64,000 bases of DNA from Bin25 sp026709415 (GCA_965200045.1 OZ241330.1:1798001-1862000); one strand, 5' to 3'; positions 9,216 to 18,660 are shown, numbered from the stretch's first letter. Translations and numbers: made by a program. Notes: a model not told the origin generated them from the sequence alone.

Positions 9216-10355
9216 TCAATCGCTTACAATGTCTTTTAAGGACTTCAACACATAATCAATCTCTTGTACCGTGTTGAATTTTGAAAAAGAAAATCGAAAT
9301 GAGGGAAATTCATCTTTTGAATCTTTTTGAAGTTCATCTAGCACATGGGATCCCTTGGGGGCCCCTGATTGGCAAGCACTGCCTTGAGAACAAGCAATCC
9401 CTTTCATATCTAATTTAAAACCAAGTAGTGGAATCTTCTTTTTGGGGATAAGAAGAGTCACATTGCAAATATGAGGTAGCCCTAAATGTTCGTTTTCTTC
9501 GATACCATTGATGATGAGTTCTTTGAACATTCCTTTTAATCGACTAATAAACCGAGCTTTTAATCTTGAAATGTGTTTTAAATTTTGATCTAATTGCTGA
9601 TAAGATAATTTTAGTGCCAAAGACATCCCTAATATATTATGAACCGATTCTGTACCAGCTCTGATACCACGTTCTTGTGCTCCACCTAATATTTGTGCTT
9701 TGATGCCAGAATTTCTTTTAATGTAAAGAAAACCAACGCCTTTTGGCCCGTGGAATTTATGGGCCGAAGCCGTCAAAAAAGTGATGTGACATTCTTTGAC
9801 ATCAATCGATAATTTTCCAATGGATTGTACCGCATCAGTGTGGAATAAACTTTGATGTTTTGCACATATTTGACCGCATTTCTTCAAATCGGTAATGGTT
9901 CCTATTTCATTATTGACATGCATCAGACTAACTAATGTTTTGCCCTTTGGTTGAGCCAATAAATGCTCCAGTGATCCCAGATCAATCAATCCATTGGAAC
10001 CAATCGTTACATATTGAATTTCAATTTTTTTATCATGTATAGGTAAACAATGCAGCACCGCATGATGTTCGATTTTTGATGTGATGATTCGTTGGACTTT
10101 CAAATCATGGAATGCACTATAAAAAATAGAATTAATTCCTTCAGTTCCTCCAGAATTAAAAATAATTTCTTGAGGGTTGGCCCCAATGAAGCTTGAAATT
10201 TCTTTTCTAGCCAACTCGATAGCTGTTCGTGATTTTCTACCAAGATGATGCGTTGAAGATGGATTGCCATAGTATTTTTTTAGCGCATCAGATACTTTTT
10301 GAATGACTTCAGGATACAGTGGCGTCGTTGCCGCATTATCAAAATAGACTTGCAT
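9216..10355 (-). CDS. Cysteine desulfurase, NifS/IscS family
   Basis: A PLP enzyme of 379 residues that takes sulfur from cysteine for Fe-S cluster or thio-cofactor assembly. Visible motifs are YFDNAATTP at the N-terminus, SGGTEG.N, EHHAVL with the PLP-stacking His, HVNNEIGT, H.DAVQ, the Schiff-base Lys in SAHKFHGPKG, GG.QERG.RAGTE, and the catalytic cysteine in the GSACQSG loop near residue 330. Its start lies three bases after the stop of the ornithine aminotransferase gene, so the two are probably one transcript. No iscU or sufE is nearby, so the acceptor is unknown. Confidence 0.9.
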   Translation of the reverse strand: MQVYFDNAATTPLYPEVIQKVSDALKKYYGNPSSTHHLGRKSRTAIELARKEISSFIGANPQEIIFNSGGTEGINSIFYSAFHDLKVQRIITSKIEHHAVLHCLPIHDKKIEIQYVTIGSNGLIDLGSLEHLLAQPKGKTLVSLMHVNNEIGTITDLKKCGQICAKHQSLFHTDAVQSIGKLSIDVKECHITFLTASAHKFHGPKGVGFLYIKRNSGIKAQILGGAQERGIRAGTESVHNILGMSLALKLSYQQLDQNLKHISRLKARFISRLKGMFKELIINGIEENEHLGLPHICNVTLLIPKKKIPLLGFKLDMKGIACSQGSACQSGAPKGSHVLDELQKDSKDEFPSFRFSFSKFNTVQEIDYVLKSLKDIVSD

Positions 10356-10358
10356 CGA

Positions 10359-11642
10359 TCAATCCGTCGGTTCAAATTCTTTAAAAGTGTTGATAATGAT
10401 TTCTAACCCATGCTTCATCTGCGTTTTGGTTATGATTAATGGGGGAGCGAACCGAATAATATTTCCGTGAGTCGGTTTGGCTAAAAGGCCATGATCTCTT
10501 AACCTCAAACAAATATCCCAAGCTAGGAATTGATTCGTTTTAGAATGAATCACCACAGCATTTAATAATCCTCTTCCTCGAATTTCTTGAACAATTTGAC
10601 TGCTTTGTTGATATTGTTCTAATTGATAGCGAAAATACGCTCCTTTTTTTCGGGCATTAACCATCAACTGTTCCTCTTGAATAACTTTTAATGCTTCGAT
10701 GGCAATAGCACTAGCAAGAGGATTGCCTCCAAAGGTACTTCCATGATCACCAGGAGTTAATACATCCATGATATGGGAATCGCATAAAACAGCTGAAATA
10801 GGGTATAGACCTCCGCTGAGTGCCTTACCCAATAATACGATATCTGGTCGGGTATAGTGATTTCCATTTTTTTGGCAGATATCCTTACATTGGCAATGAC
10901 CACAGGTTGCTAATAAACTTCCAGATCGAGCTAATCCAGATTGAATTTCATCGGCAATAAACAACACGTTGTATTGTTGGCACAAGTCATGGGCTCGTTG
11001 GCAGTAATCTGGGGCGGGGACTCTAACACCCGCTTCTCCTTGGATGGGCTCCATGAGAAAACCAGCAATCCGTTTGTTGGATTCTAAAACAGTTTTGAGG
11101 GCATTTAAATCATCGTACGGAACATTAATAAACCCAGGCGTGTGAGGTCCAAAATTACCTTTAGCGTTTTTTTCTGAGGAAAATGAAATAACGGTCGTTG
11201 TTCGGCCATGAAAATTTTGGCTGCAGACAATGATTTGCGATTCATTATCGGGGATATCTTTGTTAACTACTCCCCATTTTCTTGTGATTTTAATCGCTGT
11301 TTCAACAGCTTCCACGCCAGAATTCATGGGTAACATCTTTTGATAACCAAAATATTGGGTAATGTATTTGGCATAAGAGCCTAAAATTGAATTATGAAAA
11401 GCCCTAGAAGTCAAGGTTAATTTTTCACATTGAGCTTTCATGATGTTGACCAACCGAGGATGACAATGGCCTTGATTTACGGCTGAATAAGACGAAAGAA
11501 AATCAAAATATTTTTTCCCTTCCATATCCCATAGAAAAACGCCTTTGCCTTTATTTAAGGCAACTGGTATGGGATGGTATGTATTGGATAGATATTTTTT
11601 ATCAAGTTGAAAAATCTCATCAGAGCGACATATCTTTTTCAT
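10359..11642 (-). CDS. rocD: Ornithine aminotransferase
   Basis: A class III PLP aminotransferase of 427 residues converting ornithine and 2-oxoglutarate to glutamate-semialdehyde and glutamate. Seen in order: TYHPIPVAL and the GKG.FLWD..GK.Y.DFLS start typical of ornithine aminotransferases, NSGVEAVETAIK, NFHGRTT, EPIQGEAGVRVP, ADEIQSGLARSG, the PLP Lys in LLGKALSGG, GDHGSTFGGNPLA and a C-terminal RFAPPL. Between the DEIQ segment and the PLP lysine is a cysteine-rich insert (CGHCQCKDIC) not found in the well-studied enzymes I know; it could bind metal. The gene is upstream of, and probably co-transcribed with, the cysteine desulfurase gene. Confidence 0.9.
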   Translation of the reverse strand: MKKICRSDEIFQLDKKYLSNTYHPIPVALNKGKGVFLWDMEGKKYFDFLSSYSAVNQGHCHPRLVNIMKAQCEKLTLTSRAFHNSILGSYAKYITQYFGYQKMLPMNSGVEAVETAIKITRKWGVVNKDIPDNESQIIVCSQNFHGRTTTVISFSSEKNAKGNFGPHTPGFINVPYDDLNALKTVLESNKRIAGFLMEPIQGEAGVRVPAPDYCQRAHDLCQQYNVLFIADEIQSGLARSGSLLATCGHCQCKDICQKNGNHYTRPDIVLLGKALSGGLYPISAVLCDSHIMDVLTPGDHGSTFGGNPLASAIAIEALKVIQEEQLMVNARKKGAYFRYQLEQYQQSSQIVQEIRGRGLLNAVVIHSKTNQFLAWDICLRLRDHGLLAKPTHGNIIRFAPPLIITKTQMKHGLEIIINTFKEFEPTD

Positions 11643-11825
11643 TTATTTTTTCGATTTTAACATCATAAAATATTCGTAAAATTAAAAAAGCCATATCCAA
11701 TAATTTATGGGGAAATCGATCAGTCGATTTCGAAGAGTTCCATAATTAGTCGCATCTTTTTTGATGATCTCCTGTTTTCATGTAACAATCTTATTATATT
11801 AGAGCAATCCATTTTTAAATCTCAA

Positions 11826-13370
11826 ATGATAGAGGTAAAAAACACTTCATTTAAAATGCTTTTTTCAATGTCGGTATTAATCTATATGATATGTGTTTCA
11901 TGTCAAGATGGTCAAAGATCGTCTCATGAGATATCAATAGATCAACCGAACATCATCATCATATATGCAGATGATTTAGGTTATGGAGATGTCAGTGCCT
12001 ATGAGCAGGGTACTTTAAATACGCCAAACTTCGATCGTATTGCCAAAGAAGGCATTTTATTCAAACGTGGATATGCATCTTCTGCCACGTGTACTCCAAG
12101 TCGTTATGCTTTATTGACTGGACAATATCCTTGGAAAAACAAGAGGGCTCGTATTCTCCCAGGAAATGCGCCATTGATTATTGATACAACGATGCAGACG
12201 CTCCCCAAAATAATGCAATCTGCCGGTTACAAAACCGCAGTAATCGGTAAATGGCATTTAGGTTTAGGTCATCGTGAATTAGATTGGAATGGAAAAATTG
12301 ATCCAGGTCCCAATCAAGTCGGCTTCGATTATTCATATATTTTGGCTTCAACTAATGATCGGACACCTACAGTTTATGTTGAAAACCATCGAGTCGTTGG
12401 ATTGAACGCAGAGGATCCACTCGAAGTCCATTATAAGAAAAACTTTCCGGGTGAACCGACCGGTAAAGAAAACCCAGAAAAACTAAAAGTTTTTCCAAGT
12501 CATGGTCATGATATGAGTATTCATAATGGCATTTCACGTATTGGTTTTCAAACAGGCGGGGTTGATGCCCGATACATCGATGAAGATATGTCAGATACTA
12601 TTTTAAGCCGCTCATTAGAATTCATTGAAAAGCATCAACAAGTGCCATTTTTTTTATTTTACTCGTTACATCAACCGCATGTGCCACGCGTTCCACATCC
12701 CAGATTTGTTGGTCAATCAGGAATGGGACCGAGAGGAGATGTCATTTTAGAAGCAGATTGGGCTGTGGGTCAAGTCTTGGATAAAATTGACCAACTAGGT
12801 TTAGCAGAAAACACGCTCATCCTATTTTCAAGTGATAATGGTCCTGTATTAAATGATGGTTATCAAGATCAAGCTGTTGAAAAAATTGGAAATCACACCC
12901 CCCACGGTGGATTAAGAGGGGGAAAGTATAGTCTCTATGAAGCTGGGACACGAGTTCCATTGATGATTCGATGGACTGGGAAAATCAATCCGATGATTTC
13001 TGAGGCTTTAGTAAGTCAAATCGACTTTTCAGCCTCTTTCGCTAAGCTTTTGGGGGTTCCTATTGGCCAAATGGATAGCCAAGAGTTATTGGACGCTTTT
13101 TTGGGTAAAACAGAAAGAGGTAGAGATAGTCTTGTTTTGGAAGCCATCGGGCGCAAAAGTTACCTCAAAAGAGACTGGGTTCTGATTCCTCCTCATTCTG
13201 GAAACCCGATCATTTCAACGGTCGGTATTGAGAGTGGAGCCTCGAATGAATATCAATTATATCGACTTATTGATGACCGATCGCAACAGAATAATCTTGC
13301 TGAAGAATTTCCTCAAAAGGTCATGCAAATGGAAAAAGAATTGAATCATCTCCTAGAAAATGATGATTAA
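11826..13370 (+). CDS. Lipoprotein sulfatase (arylsulfatase A-like, formylglycine type)
   Basis: The 514-residue protein has an N-terminal lipoprotein signal with a candidate lipid-bearing Cys at about 26 (MICVSC), so it is probably anchored in the envelope. The sulfatase signature is intact: metal-binding DD at 49-50 in YADDLGYGD, and C-T-P-S-R with the Cys (about 89) that a sulfatase-maturing enzyme would convert to formylglycine. Further motifs are GKWHLG and FSSDNGP. It probably removes sulfate esters from glycans, although the substrate cannot be deduced. No SusC/SusD pair or glycoside hydrolase is next to it, so it is not part of an obvious polysaccharide locus. Confidence 0.9.
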   Translation: MIEVKNTSFKMLFSMSVLIYMICVSCQDGQRSSHEISIDQPNIIIIYADDLGYGDVSAYEQGTLNTPNFDRIAKEGILFKRGYASSATCTPSRYALLTGQYPWKNKRARILPGNAPLIIDTTMQTLPKIMQSAGYKTAVIGKWHLGLGHRELDWNGKIDPGPNQVGFDYSYILASTNDRTPTVYVENHRVVGLNAEDPLEVHYKKNFPGEPTGKENPEKLKVFPSHGHDMSIHNGISRIGFQTGGVDARYIDEDMSDTILSRSLEFIEKHQQVPFFLFYSLHQPHVPRVPHPRFVGQSGMGPRGDVILEADWAVGQVLDKIDQLGLAENTLILFSSDNGPVLNDGYQDQAVEKIGNHTPHGGLRGGKYSLYEAGTRVPLMIRWTGKINPMISEALVSQIDFSASFAKLLGVPIGQMDSQELLDAFLGKTERGRDSLVLEAIGRKSYLKRDWVLIPPHSGNPIISTVGIESGASNEYQLYRLIDDRSQQNNLAEEFPQKVMQMEKELNHLLENDD

Positions 13371-13625
13371 TAACATTGAACAAAATAAGATAAGTATTTG
13401 GGTAATTGAGTTCCCAAATAATATGGCAGATTCATTAAAATAAAGGATTTTCCTTGATCTGTTTTCGTTTTTTCAATTGAAAAACTTCCTCTAAAAATCC
13501 GAACCGCATAATGGTGATTGTAGCCATCCATGAATTGATGTGATGATTTGAGTGTTCCGAACGGCCAGATCTGATTTCTATAGGAATGATTTTTTCACCT
13601 ATTTGATAGACTTAGGTTGATCCGT
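13367..13625 (-). pseudogene. Remnant of a DUF4143-type AAA ATPase C-terminus
   Basis: On the minus strand, a fragment reads EKIIPIEIRSGR and then, after a frameshift, TLKSSHQFMDGYNHHYAVRIF and LPYYLGTQLPKYLSYF before a stop. This order (PIE.KSG, L.S...F, AVR.., LPLYL) is the C-terminal domain pattern of ATPases with DUF4143. The rest of the gene is missing. It fills the otherwise empty stretch after the sulfatase and overlaps its stop codon by a few bases. Confidence 0.5.
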
Positions 13626-13741
13626 TTTCTATAAAGTCAATGCAATGGCTTAAAATGAAACCTTATTTCATCGAGCAAGTTCCTTGATGCCCCCAAGTAC
13701 CCTTCCTAAATGTTTTATTTTTGGAAACTCAATACTCCATA

Positions 13742-14227
13742 TTGAAGTGTAAACATTTCTGGGTACTTTTTTTGGTTTTAGGATTTATTTCTTGTGAAAA
13801 AGATGATATATGTCTTCCAATGTCGCCGACTACTCCAAGGCTTATTTTGAAAACATTTAATCACGCTGACTTAACAAATCCTACTCGTCCTTCAAATTTT
13901 TTGATAAAGCCCGTTGGTATTGAAATGGATTTACCTATCAATAATAGAGATAGTGTTCTGCTGCCTCTGCGTAATGACCAATCATTTACTGATTTTGAAT
14001 TTATCATCAATTATGAAGAAAGCGACGAGAATATTGATACGCTCCGATTTAATTATCGAGTAGATGATAAATATTTAAATCGTTCTTGTGGTTTTATCTC
14101 AACTTTTATTTTGAACAACCCACCGTATGAAATTATAAATTCTGGTCAGAATTGGATTATGGAAATCAAAACATTAAAAGATTCAATAATCGATGAACAA
14201 AGTGCCCATCTTCATCTTATTTTTTAG
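13742..14227 (+). CDS. DUF6452 family lipoprotein
   Basis: The protein has a lipoprotein signal (KHFWVLFLVLGFISC) and the early EKDDIC segment typical of DUF6452 proteins, a Bacteroidota-only family of unknown function. An upstream TTG at 13721 overlaps a TATTTTTG box that looks like the -7 promoter element, so I prefer the TTG at 13742, which puts a compact lipoprotein signal right at the N-terminus. The choice is an inference. The last 35 bases overlap the following DUF6048 gene, and these two families are habitually paired in Bacteroidota, which supports both calls. Confidence 0.8.
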   Translation: MKCKHFWVLFLVLGFISCEKDDICLPMSPTTPRLILKTFNHADLTNPTRPSNFLIKPVGIEMDLPINNRDSVLLPLRNDQSFTDFEFIINYEESDENIDTLRFNYRVDDKYLNRSCGFISTFILNNPPYEIINSGQNWIMEIKTLKDSIIDEQSAHLHLIF

Positions 14228-14999
14228 TTTGATTGGATTGGGATCGTATGCCCAGAAAGTTGAACAGATTATAGAAACGGATTCCATCATGAGTGGAGAT
14301 AATCTTGATGAGATTAAAACGGTTCAGAGAGAACGCACGCCATTTCAATTGAGAGTTGGGGTGGATTTATCGAAACCTATTCGGGGGTTAAATAACGATG
14401 ATTTTTCTGGAATTGAGTTTGTTGGCGATTTGCAATTTTCAGAAAAAATATTTATCGCTATCGAACTTGGAAACGAATCGAAAACAACACAATCTGAACA
14501 AATCAATTTCAGCACCGAAGGAAATTATGTCAAAGTTGGATTGGATTTTACTATTTCGCAATCTATAGAAGGATTGAATAATCAAATGTTTCTGGGATTC
14601 AGATTGGCATTGAGTCGCCACTCTCAAGAAGTCAATCGCTATGTCCCTTGGAATTTAAATCGTTTTTGGCCAGAACAAGAAGTTACCCAATCTAATGCCA
14701 TCAAAAAATATGAATCATTATTTGCTAACTGGATTGAAATTATTGGCGGAGTCAAAACAGAAATATTACCTAATTTTTTTATGGGCTTTAGCCTCAGATT
14801 GAACCATCTATTATCAGATAAAATACCAGAAAACTTTGACAATCTTTATATCCCTAGTTTCAACAAAAAAACTGACGACAACAAATTCGGTGCGGGTTTT
14901 AATTATACCCTGACATATGCTTTGCCCATCTACATTAACAAACGGGTTAAAGCCAATCAAAATTCGGATAGGCAACCAATACAATCGGCTGACAATTAA
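14193..14999 (+). CDS. DUF6048 family outer-membrane-type protein
   Basis: The 268-residue protein has a signal peptide (MNKVPIFILFFSLIGLGSYAQ). A body of alternating hydrophobic strands (for example FIAIELGNES, YVKVGLDFTIS, FLGFRLALSRH, FFMGFSLRLN) suggests a small outer-membrane beta barrel. It matches the DUF6048 family, the usual downstream neighbour of DUF6452 lipoproteins; the two overlap by 35 bases and are surely translated from one mRNA. The function is unknown; a lipoprotein-barrel partnership is only an inference from the pairing. Confidence 0.75.
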   Translation: MNKVPIFILFFSLIGLGSYAQKVEQIIETDSIMSGDNLDEIKTVQRERTPFQLRVGVDLSKPIRGLNNDDFSGIEFVGDLQFSEKIFIAIELGNESKTTQSEQINFSTEGNYVKVGLDFTISQSIEGLNNQMFLGFRLALSRHSQEVNRYVPWNLNRFWPEQEVTQSNAIKKYESLFANWIEIIGGVKTEILPNFFMGFSLRLNHLLSDKIPENFDNLYIPSFNKKTDDNKFGAGFNYTLTYALPIYINKRVKANQNSDRQPIQSADN

Positions 15000-15044
15000 T
15001 CAACTTCACTCTTTGAAACGAGTCAACGAATACGACACACACTA

Positions 15045-15475
15045 TTTTGATTTTTTTCAAAGATGATGGCAGGATGTTTCTTATGATCACCGATTTTCAC
15101 GGCAAAAAATAGACCGTCAACCGTCTAGGTATGGAACGCTCCCAAGAACTGGATTTTTTTATTGCCAAGGAAGGGATAGGTGAAGTCCTGAAACTCACTC
15201 ATGGTATCCAAGAGTAACGGCAGATGTCGTTTCTTTTTGAGATAGACTTCAATCGTTTCTTTCTTGATGTAGACTTCGGCCTAATCTTCTTGAAAGGCTT
15301 TTTTAAAATCGGGCACTAAAGAAGTCACGGCTCTGTGGGTAAAGCCAAGAGCTTTGGCCATCCCATGAGGTGAAGCTTGTTCGATAAAGTAGATGCGGAG
15401 AGCTTCGTCATGCTTGTGTGATGTCCGTTTGGGCTTTAAAAAGAAATGATAGATAGCTATAGATGGTGAATATTT
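15045..15475 (-). pseudogene. Broken transposase-like gene fragment
   Basis: The minus strand reads HKHDEALRIYFIEQASPHGMAKALGFTHRAV, a helix-turn-helix start like that of some transposases. It continues through an in-frame TAG to KKRHLPLLLDTMSEFQDF and NKKIQFLGAFHT, and then another TAG and AVKIGDHKKHPAIIF. Two stops mark it as dead. I cannot assign an insertion-sequence family with certainty. It lies in a 1.1-kb stretch with no intact gene. Confidence 0.45.
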
Positions 15476-15753
15476 GCCGTGATAGAGATAATCTATTTTC
15501 GCAAAACATAAGATGTGTATGCGAAAAACAATGAATGTTATTGATAATCAATACTTTAAAGATATAGCATCTTTGATCGAACACACTTATTGGTGGAAAT
15601 AATTCAAATCAGAATCATGAATAGACCGTTTATCTAAAAGAAAACATGGAAAGGGAGTCGTTTTAAATATCTCAAAAACAAACAGTTACAAACCAATAGG
15701 TTCGAATGGAAGTGATTGTTTTACGGTGAATTAAAACCGTGAAAATCGGTGAT
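15086..15753. repeat. Pair of 17-bp inverted repeats
   Basis: The 17 bases at 15086-15102 (atcaccgattttcacgg) recur as an exact reverse complement at 15737-15753. The first copy is inside the transposase-like fragment. The arrangement suggests a second, inverted piece of the same mobile element on the other side of the gap. Confidence 0.6.
15496..15527. repeat. 8-bp inverted repeat (TTTTCGCA / TGCGAAAA)
   Basis: Two perfect 8-bp arms are separated by 16 bases, just upstream of the transposase-like fragment on its strand. It could be a protein-binding site or an element end. No U-run follows it on either strand, so a terminator is unlikely. Confidence 0.45.
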
Positions 15754-16090
15754 GATTTGAAATTTCTATGGGTTTTCGTATGGCTATAAACACATTTCTA
15801 AATCTTTCATTTGTTCTAGTGATTGCTCCAATTGAGTAGATTGATTGATCGTGATACCTAGACTACATTCAGAACCTATTTGAAAAAAAGTGATGACATG
15901 TTTTCAATGGACCAGTGGTATCGTTTTTTAGTATTTATCCTTTCATTGAAAAATGAAGTCATCGCTCTACTAAATATCATCAAACTTGAATTTGTAATGG
16001 AATAACGTTTGATTCTTTGTTTTCTTGTAGGTCGTAAACACAATTCAATCAAGTATTGTCGTGCTTTTATGAATGAGTTTGATTCCAACC
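15528..16090. other. Stretch without a recognisable gene
   Basis: Short broken frames only. Apart from the second copy of the 17-bp repeat at 15737-15753, I see no conserved protein, RNA gene or clear signal. It is probably decayed mobile DNA continuous with the transposase-like fragment. Confidence 0.5.
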
Positions 16091-16501
16091 TCAAGAAAGA
16101 AACATTGTGGTTAATTGACAAATAGAAATAAGATGGTTATTCTCATCCATAATTGGAATGAACCAAACTTGGGTTGACTTTCCAGTGTGAATCGCCTTAG
16201 CAGTTGCAATAATTTTTCCACTTGAGATACTTTTGATATGGTTGGCACTCATTTGAATGCCTCTTGATTTAGTTTGTTTTCTTGGGTTTAAAAGAATAGA
16301 CGCTGCACTTCCCACCGTTTCTGCCAAAGCCAGTGAAGCTCCACCATGCAATAACCCTTCAGGTTGATGAACCTTTGAATTGACCTCCATTTCTGCCGTT
16401 AGAAAATCGGAGCCAATGTCTGTGAACTGAATACCTAATGTCTCCATTAATGTGTTGTTGCACAGTTGATTGGCTTTTTTTAATAATCTCTCTTTGTTCA
16501 T
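16091..16501 (-). CDS. Hotdog-fold thioesterase (PaaI/MenI-like)
   Basis: The 136-residue protein has the hotdog thioesterase pattern: N-terminal helix, MEVNSKVHQPEGLLHGGASLALAETVGSAAS (the HGG helix with catalytic Glu in the AET segment), and a terminal strand region ending in QLTTMFLS. Proteins of this subgroup hydrolyse acyl-CoA esters. Because menA, menC and menE are in this window, a role as 1,4-dihydroxy-2-naphthoyl-CoA hydrolase (MenI) is plausible, but phenylacetyl-CoA-type or general acyl-CoA thioesterase activity cannot be excluded. It follows dnaK on the same strand but is separated from it by a terminator-like hairpin. Confidence 0.8.
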   Translation of the reverse strand: MNKERLLKKANQLCNNTLMETLGIQFTDIGSDFLTAEMEVNSKVHQPEGLLHGGASLALAETVGSAASILLNPRKQTKSRGIQMSANHIKSISSGKIIATAKAIHTGKSTQVWFIPIMDENNHLISICQLTTMFLS

Positions 16502-16517
16502 ATAAACTTAAACTAAA

Positions 16518-16546
16518 ATAGGCCCTCCAAAATTTGAAGGACCTAT
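16518..16546 (-). terminator. Rho-independent-type terminator downstream of dnaK
   Basis: Read on the minus strand, ATAGGTCCTTCAAA and TTTTGGAGGGCCTAT fold into a hairpin of about 14 pairs with two G-U wobbles and an almost absent loop. A T-rich run (TTTTAGTTTAAGTTT) follows. It sits 30 bases past the dnaK stop. The wobbles pair only in the minus-strand transcript, which supports its use in that direction. Confidence 0.65.
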
Positions 16547-16575
16547 AAAACCTCAAAACACGAAAACTATTTTAT

Positions 16576-18474
16576 TTATAATTCTTCAAAATCTACATCT
16601 TTAACGTTCTGATCACTCCCTTTTGATTCTTTCTGTGGTTGTTCAGTAGAACCGTTTTTGGGCGATTCTTGTTTAGGCGGTTTTTGTGGAATTTTAGAAA
16701 GTGCCTTTTGAACCGCTTCGATAGCAGAATCTATTTCAGAATAGTTTTTAGACTGATGAGCCGTTTTCAATCGGCCAAGAGCACTATCAACTTCTGATTT
16801 AATATCTGCTGGGATTTTATCTTTTGACTCGCTAATGACTTTTTCTGTTTGAAAAATAACCTGGTCCGCTTGATTCAGTTTTTCAACATTTTTACGAGCT
16901 TCAGCATCAGCTTCGGCATTGGCCTGAGCTTCTTTTTTCATTCGATCTATTTCCTCATCGGTTAAGCCCGAAGAAGCTTCGATTCGGATATTCTGTGATT
17001 TTCCAGTTGATTCATCTTCTGCCGAAACACTGATAATTCCATTGGCATCAATATCAAAGGTCACTTTGATTTTAGGGATTCCTCTAGGAGCTGATGGAAT
17101 GCCTTCTAAATGAAATTTACCAATGGTTTTATTGTCTTTAGCCATCGAACGTTCTCCTTGAAGCACATGTATTTCAACAGAAGGTTGATTGTCTTGTGCG
17201 GTCGAAAAGGTTTCTGATTTTTTCACAGGGATGGTCGTGTTCGAGTCAATCAATTTTGTCATCACACCACCCAAAGTTTCAATCCCTAAAGATAGAGGTG
17301 TCACATCCAAAAGCAAGACATCTTTGACATCTCCAGTCAATACACCACCTTGAATGGCTGCGCCAACGGCAACGACTTCATCGGGATTCACTCCCTTCGA
17401 GGGATCTTTTCCAAAAAAGTCTTTGACCACTTTTTGGATGACGGGTATTCTGGTTGATCCTCCAACCAAAATCACTTCATTGATGTCGTTGACTGTTAAA
17501 TCAGCGTCTTCCAGGGCTTTTCTCACTGGGGCCATCGATCTTTTGACGAGTTCGTCTGACAATTGTTCAAATTTGGCTCTAGTCAACTGTTCTACCAAAT
17601 GCTTAGGGCCCGTATTTGTGGCCGTAATGTAGGGCAGATTAATATCCGCTTGCATTCCAGATGAAAGTTCAATTTTGGCTTTTTCAGCAGCTTCTTTCAA
17701 TCGTTGCAATGCCATAGGATCTTTTCGAAGATCGATTTTTTCTTTTGAGAGAAACCCTTCAGCCAGCCAGTCAATAATCACCTGATCAAAGTCATCGCCT
17801 CCGAGATGTGTATCACCATTTGTGGAAAGTACTTCAAAAACGCCATCTCCAAGCTCCAATATGGATATATCAAAAGTGCCACCTCCCAAATCATAGACAG
17901 CAATTTTGCTGTCTCCCACTTTTTTATCTAGCCCATAAGCCAATGCTGCCGCTGTTGGTTCATTGATGATTCGTTCCACTTTTAAACCAGCAATTTCACC
18001 AGCTTCTTTGGTGGCCTGCCTTTGAGAATCATTGAAGTAGGCTGGTACCGTAATTACTGCTCGATTGACTGATTGTCCTAAATGATCTTCAGCCGTTTTT
18101 TTCATTTTCTGAAGCACCATAGCCGAAATCTCTTGGGGCGTATATTCTCGATCATCAATTTTTACTCGAGGCGTATCATTGGTCCCTTGTACCACATTGT
18201 AAGCCACTCTTTTGGTTTCATTGACTTGTTTTGAGTATTTAACCCCCATAAATCTTTTGATAGATGAAACTGTTTTGGTGGGGTTGGTAATAGCTTGCCT
18301 TTTAGCTGGATCACCGACTTTGATTTCATTCGTGCCGTTGACATCAACAAAGCCGATAACCGAAGGGGTCGTTCTTTTTCCTTCTGCATTTTGTATCACA
18401 ACAGGATCGGTGCCTTCCATGACCGAAACACATGAATTTGTAGTCCCTAAATCAATTCCAATAATTTTACTCAT
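16576..18474 (-). CDS. dnaK: Molecular chaperone DnaK (Hsp70)
   Basis: A full-length Hsp70 of 632 residues. The ATPase domain opens IIGIDLGTTNSCVSVME and has VYDLGGGTFDISI and ILVGGSTRIP. The substrate-binding domain contains LLLDVTPLSLGIETLGGVMT and the helical lid follows. The C-terminal tail is rich in Q, P, K and S and ends KDVDFEEL, close to the usual EEVD-like tail. DnaK works with DnaJ and GrpE in the cytoplasm to fold and rescue proteins; those partners are not nearby. The gene is monocistronic, with a terminator-like hairpin after it. Confidence 0.97.
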   Translation of the reverse strand: MSKIIGIDLGTTNSCVSVMEGTDPVVIQNAEGKRTTPSVIGFVDVNGTNEIKVGDPAKRQAITNPTKTVSSIKRFMGVKYSKQVNETKRVAYNVVQGTNDTPRVKIDDREYTPQEISAMVLQKMKKTAEDHLGQSVNRAVITVPAYFNDSQRQATKEAGEIAGLKVERIINEPTAAALAYGLDKKVGDSKIAVYDLGGGTFDISILELGDGVFEVLSTNGDTHLGGDDFDQVIIDWLAEGFLSKEKIDLRKDPMALQRLKEAAEKAKIELSSGMQADINLPYITATNTGPKHLVEQLTRAKFEQLSDELVKRSMAPVRKALEDADLTVNDINEVILVGGSTRIPVIQKVVKDFFGKDPSKGVNPDEVVAVGAAIQGGVLTGDVKDVLLLDVTPLSLGIETLGGVMTKLIDSNTTIPVKKSETFSTAQDNQPSVEIHVLQGERSMAKDNKTIGKFHLEGIPSAPRGIPKIKVTFDIDANGIISVSAEDESTGKSQNIRIEASSGLTDEEIDRMKKEAQANAEADAEARKNVEKLNQADQVIFQTEKVISESKDKIPADIKSEVDSALGRLKTAHQSKNYSEIDSAIEAVQKALSKIPQKPPKQESPKNGSTEQPQKESKGSDQNVKDVDFEEL

Positions 18475-18660
18475 GATTTTTATTCAATATAACTTTATCA
18501 AACAACTCAACAAATGTGCCACACAACAAGCAACACAATCAATGTGACAATATGTCATAAATTTAACAAAAACATCATTTGATTTTTTTCATGTGTTTTA
18601 TTGAGTTAACCCATGGACGTTAAACCATCAAATTTTATTTTAGCATCTCTTTTCTTTTAA

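Noticed and set aside
15876..16121. Minus-strand 81-residue frame beside the thioesterase gene
   Set aside because: It overlaps the end of the thioesterase gene and resembles no known protein; flanking DNA is decayed.
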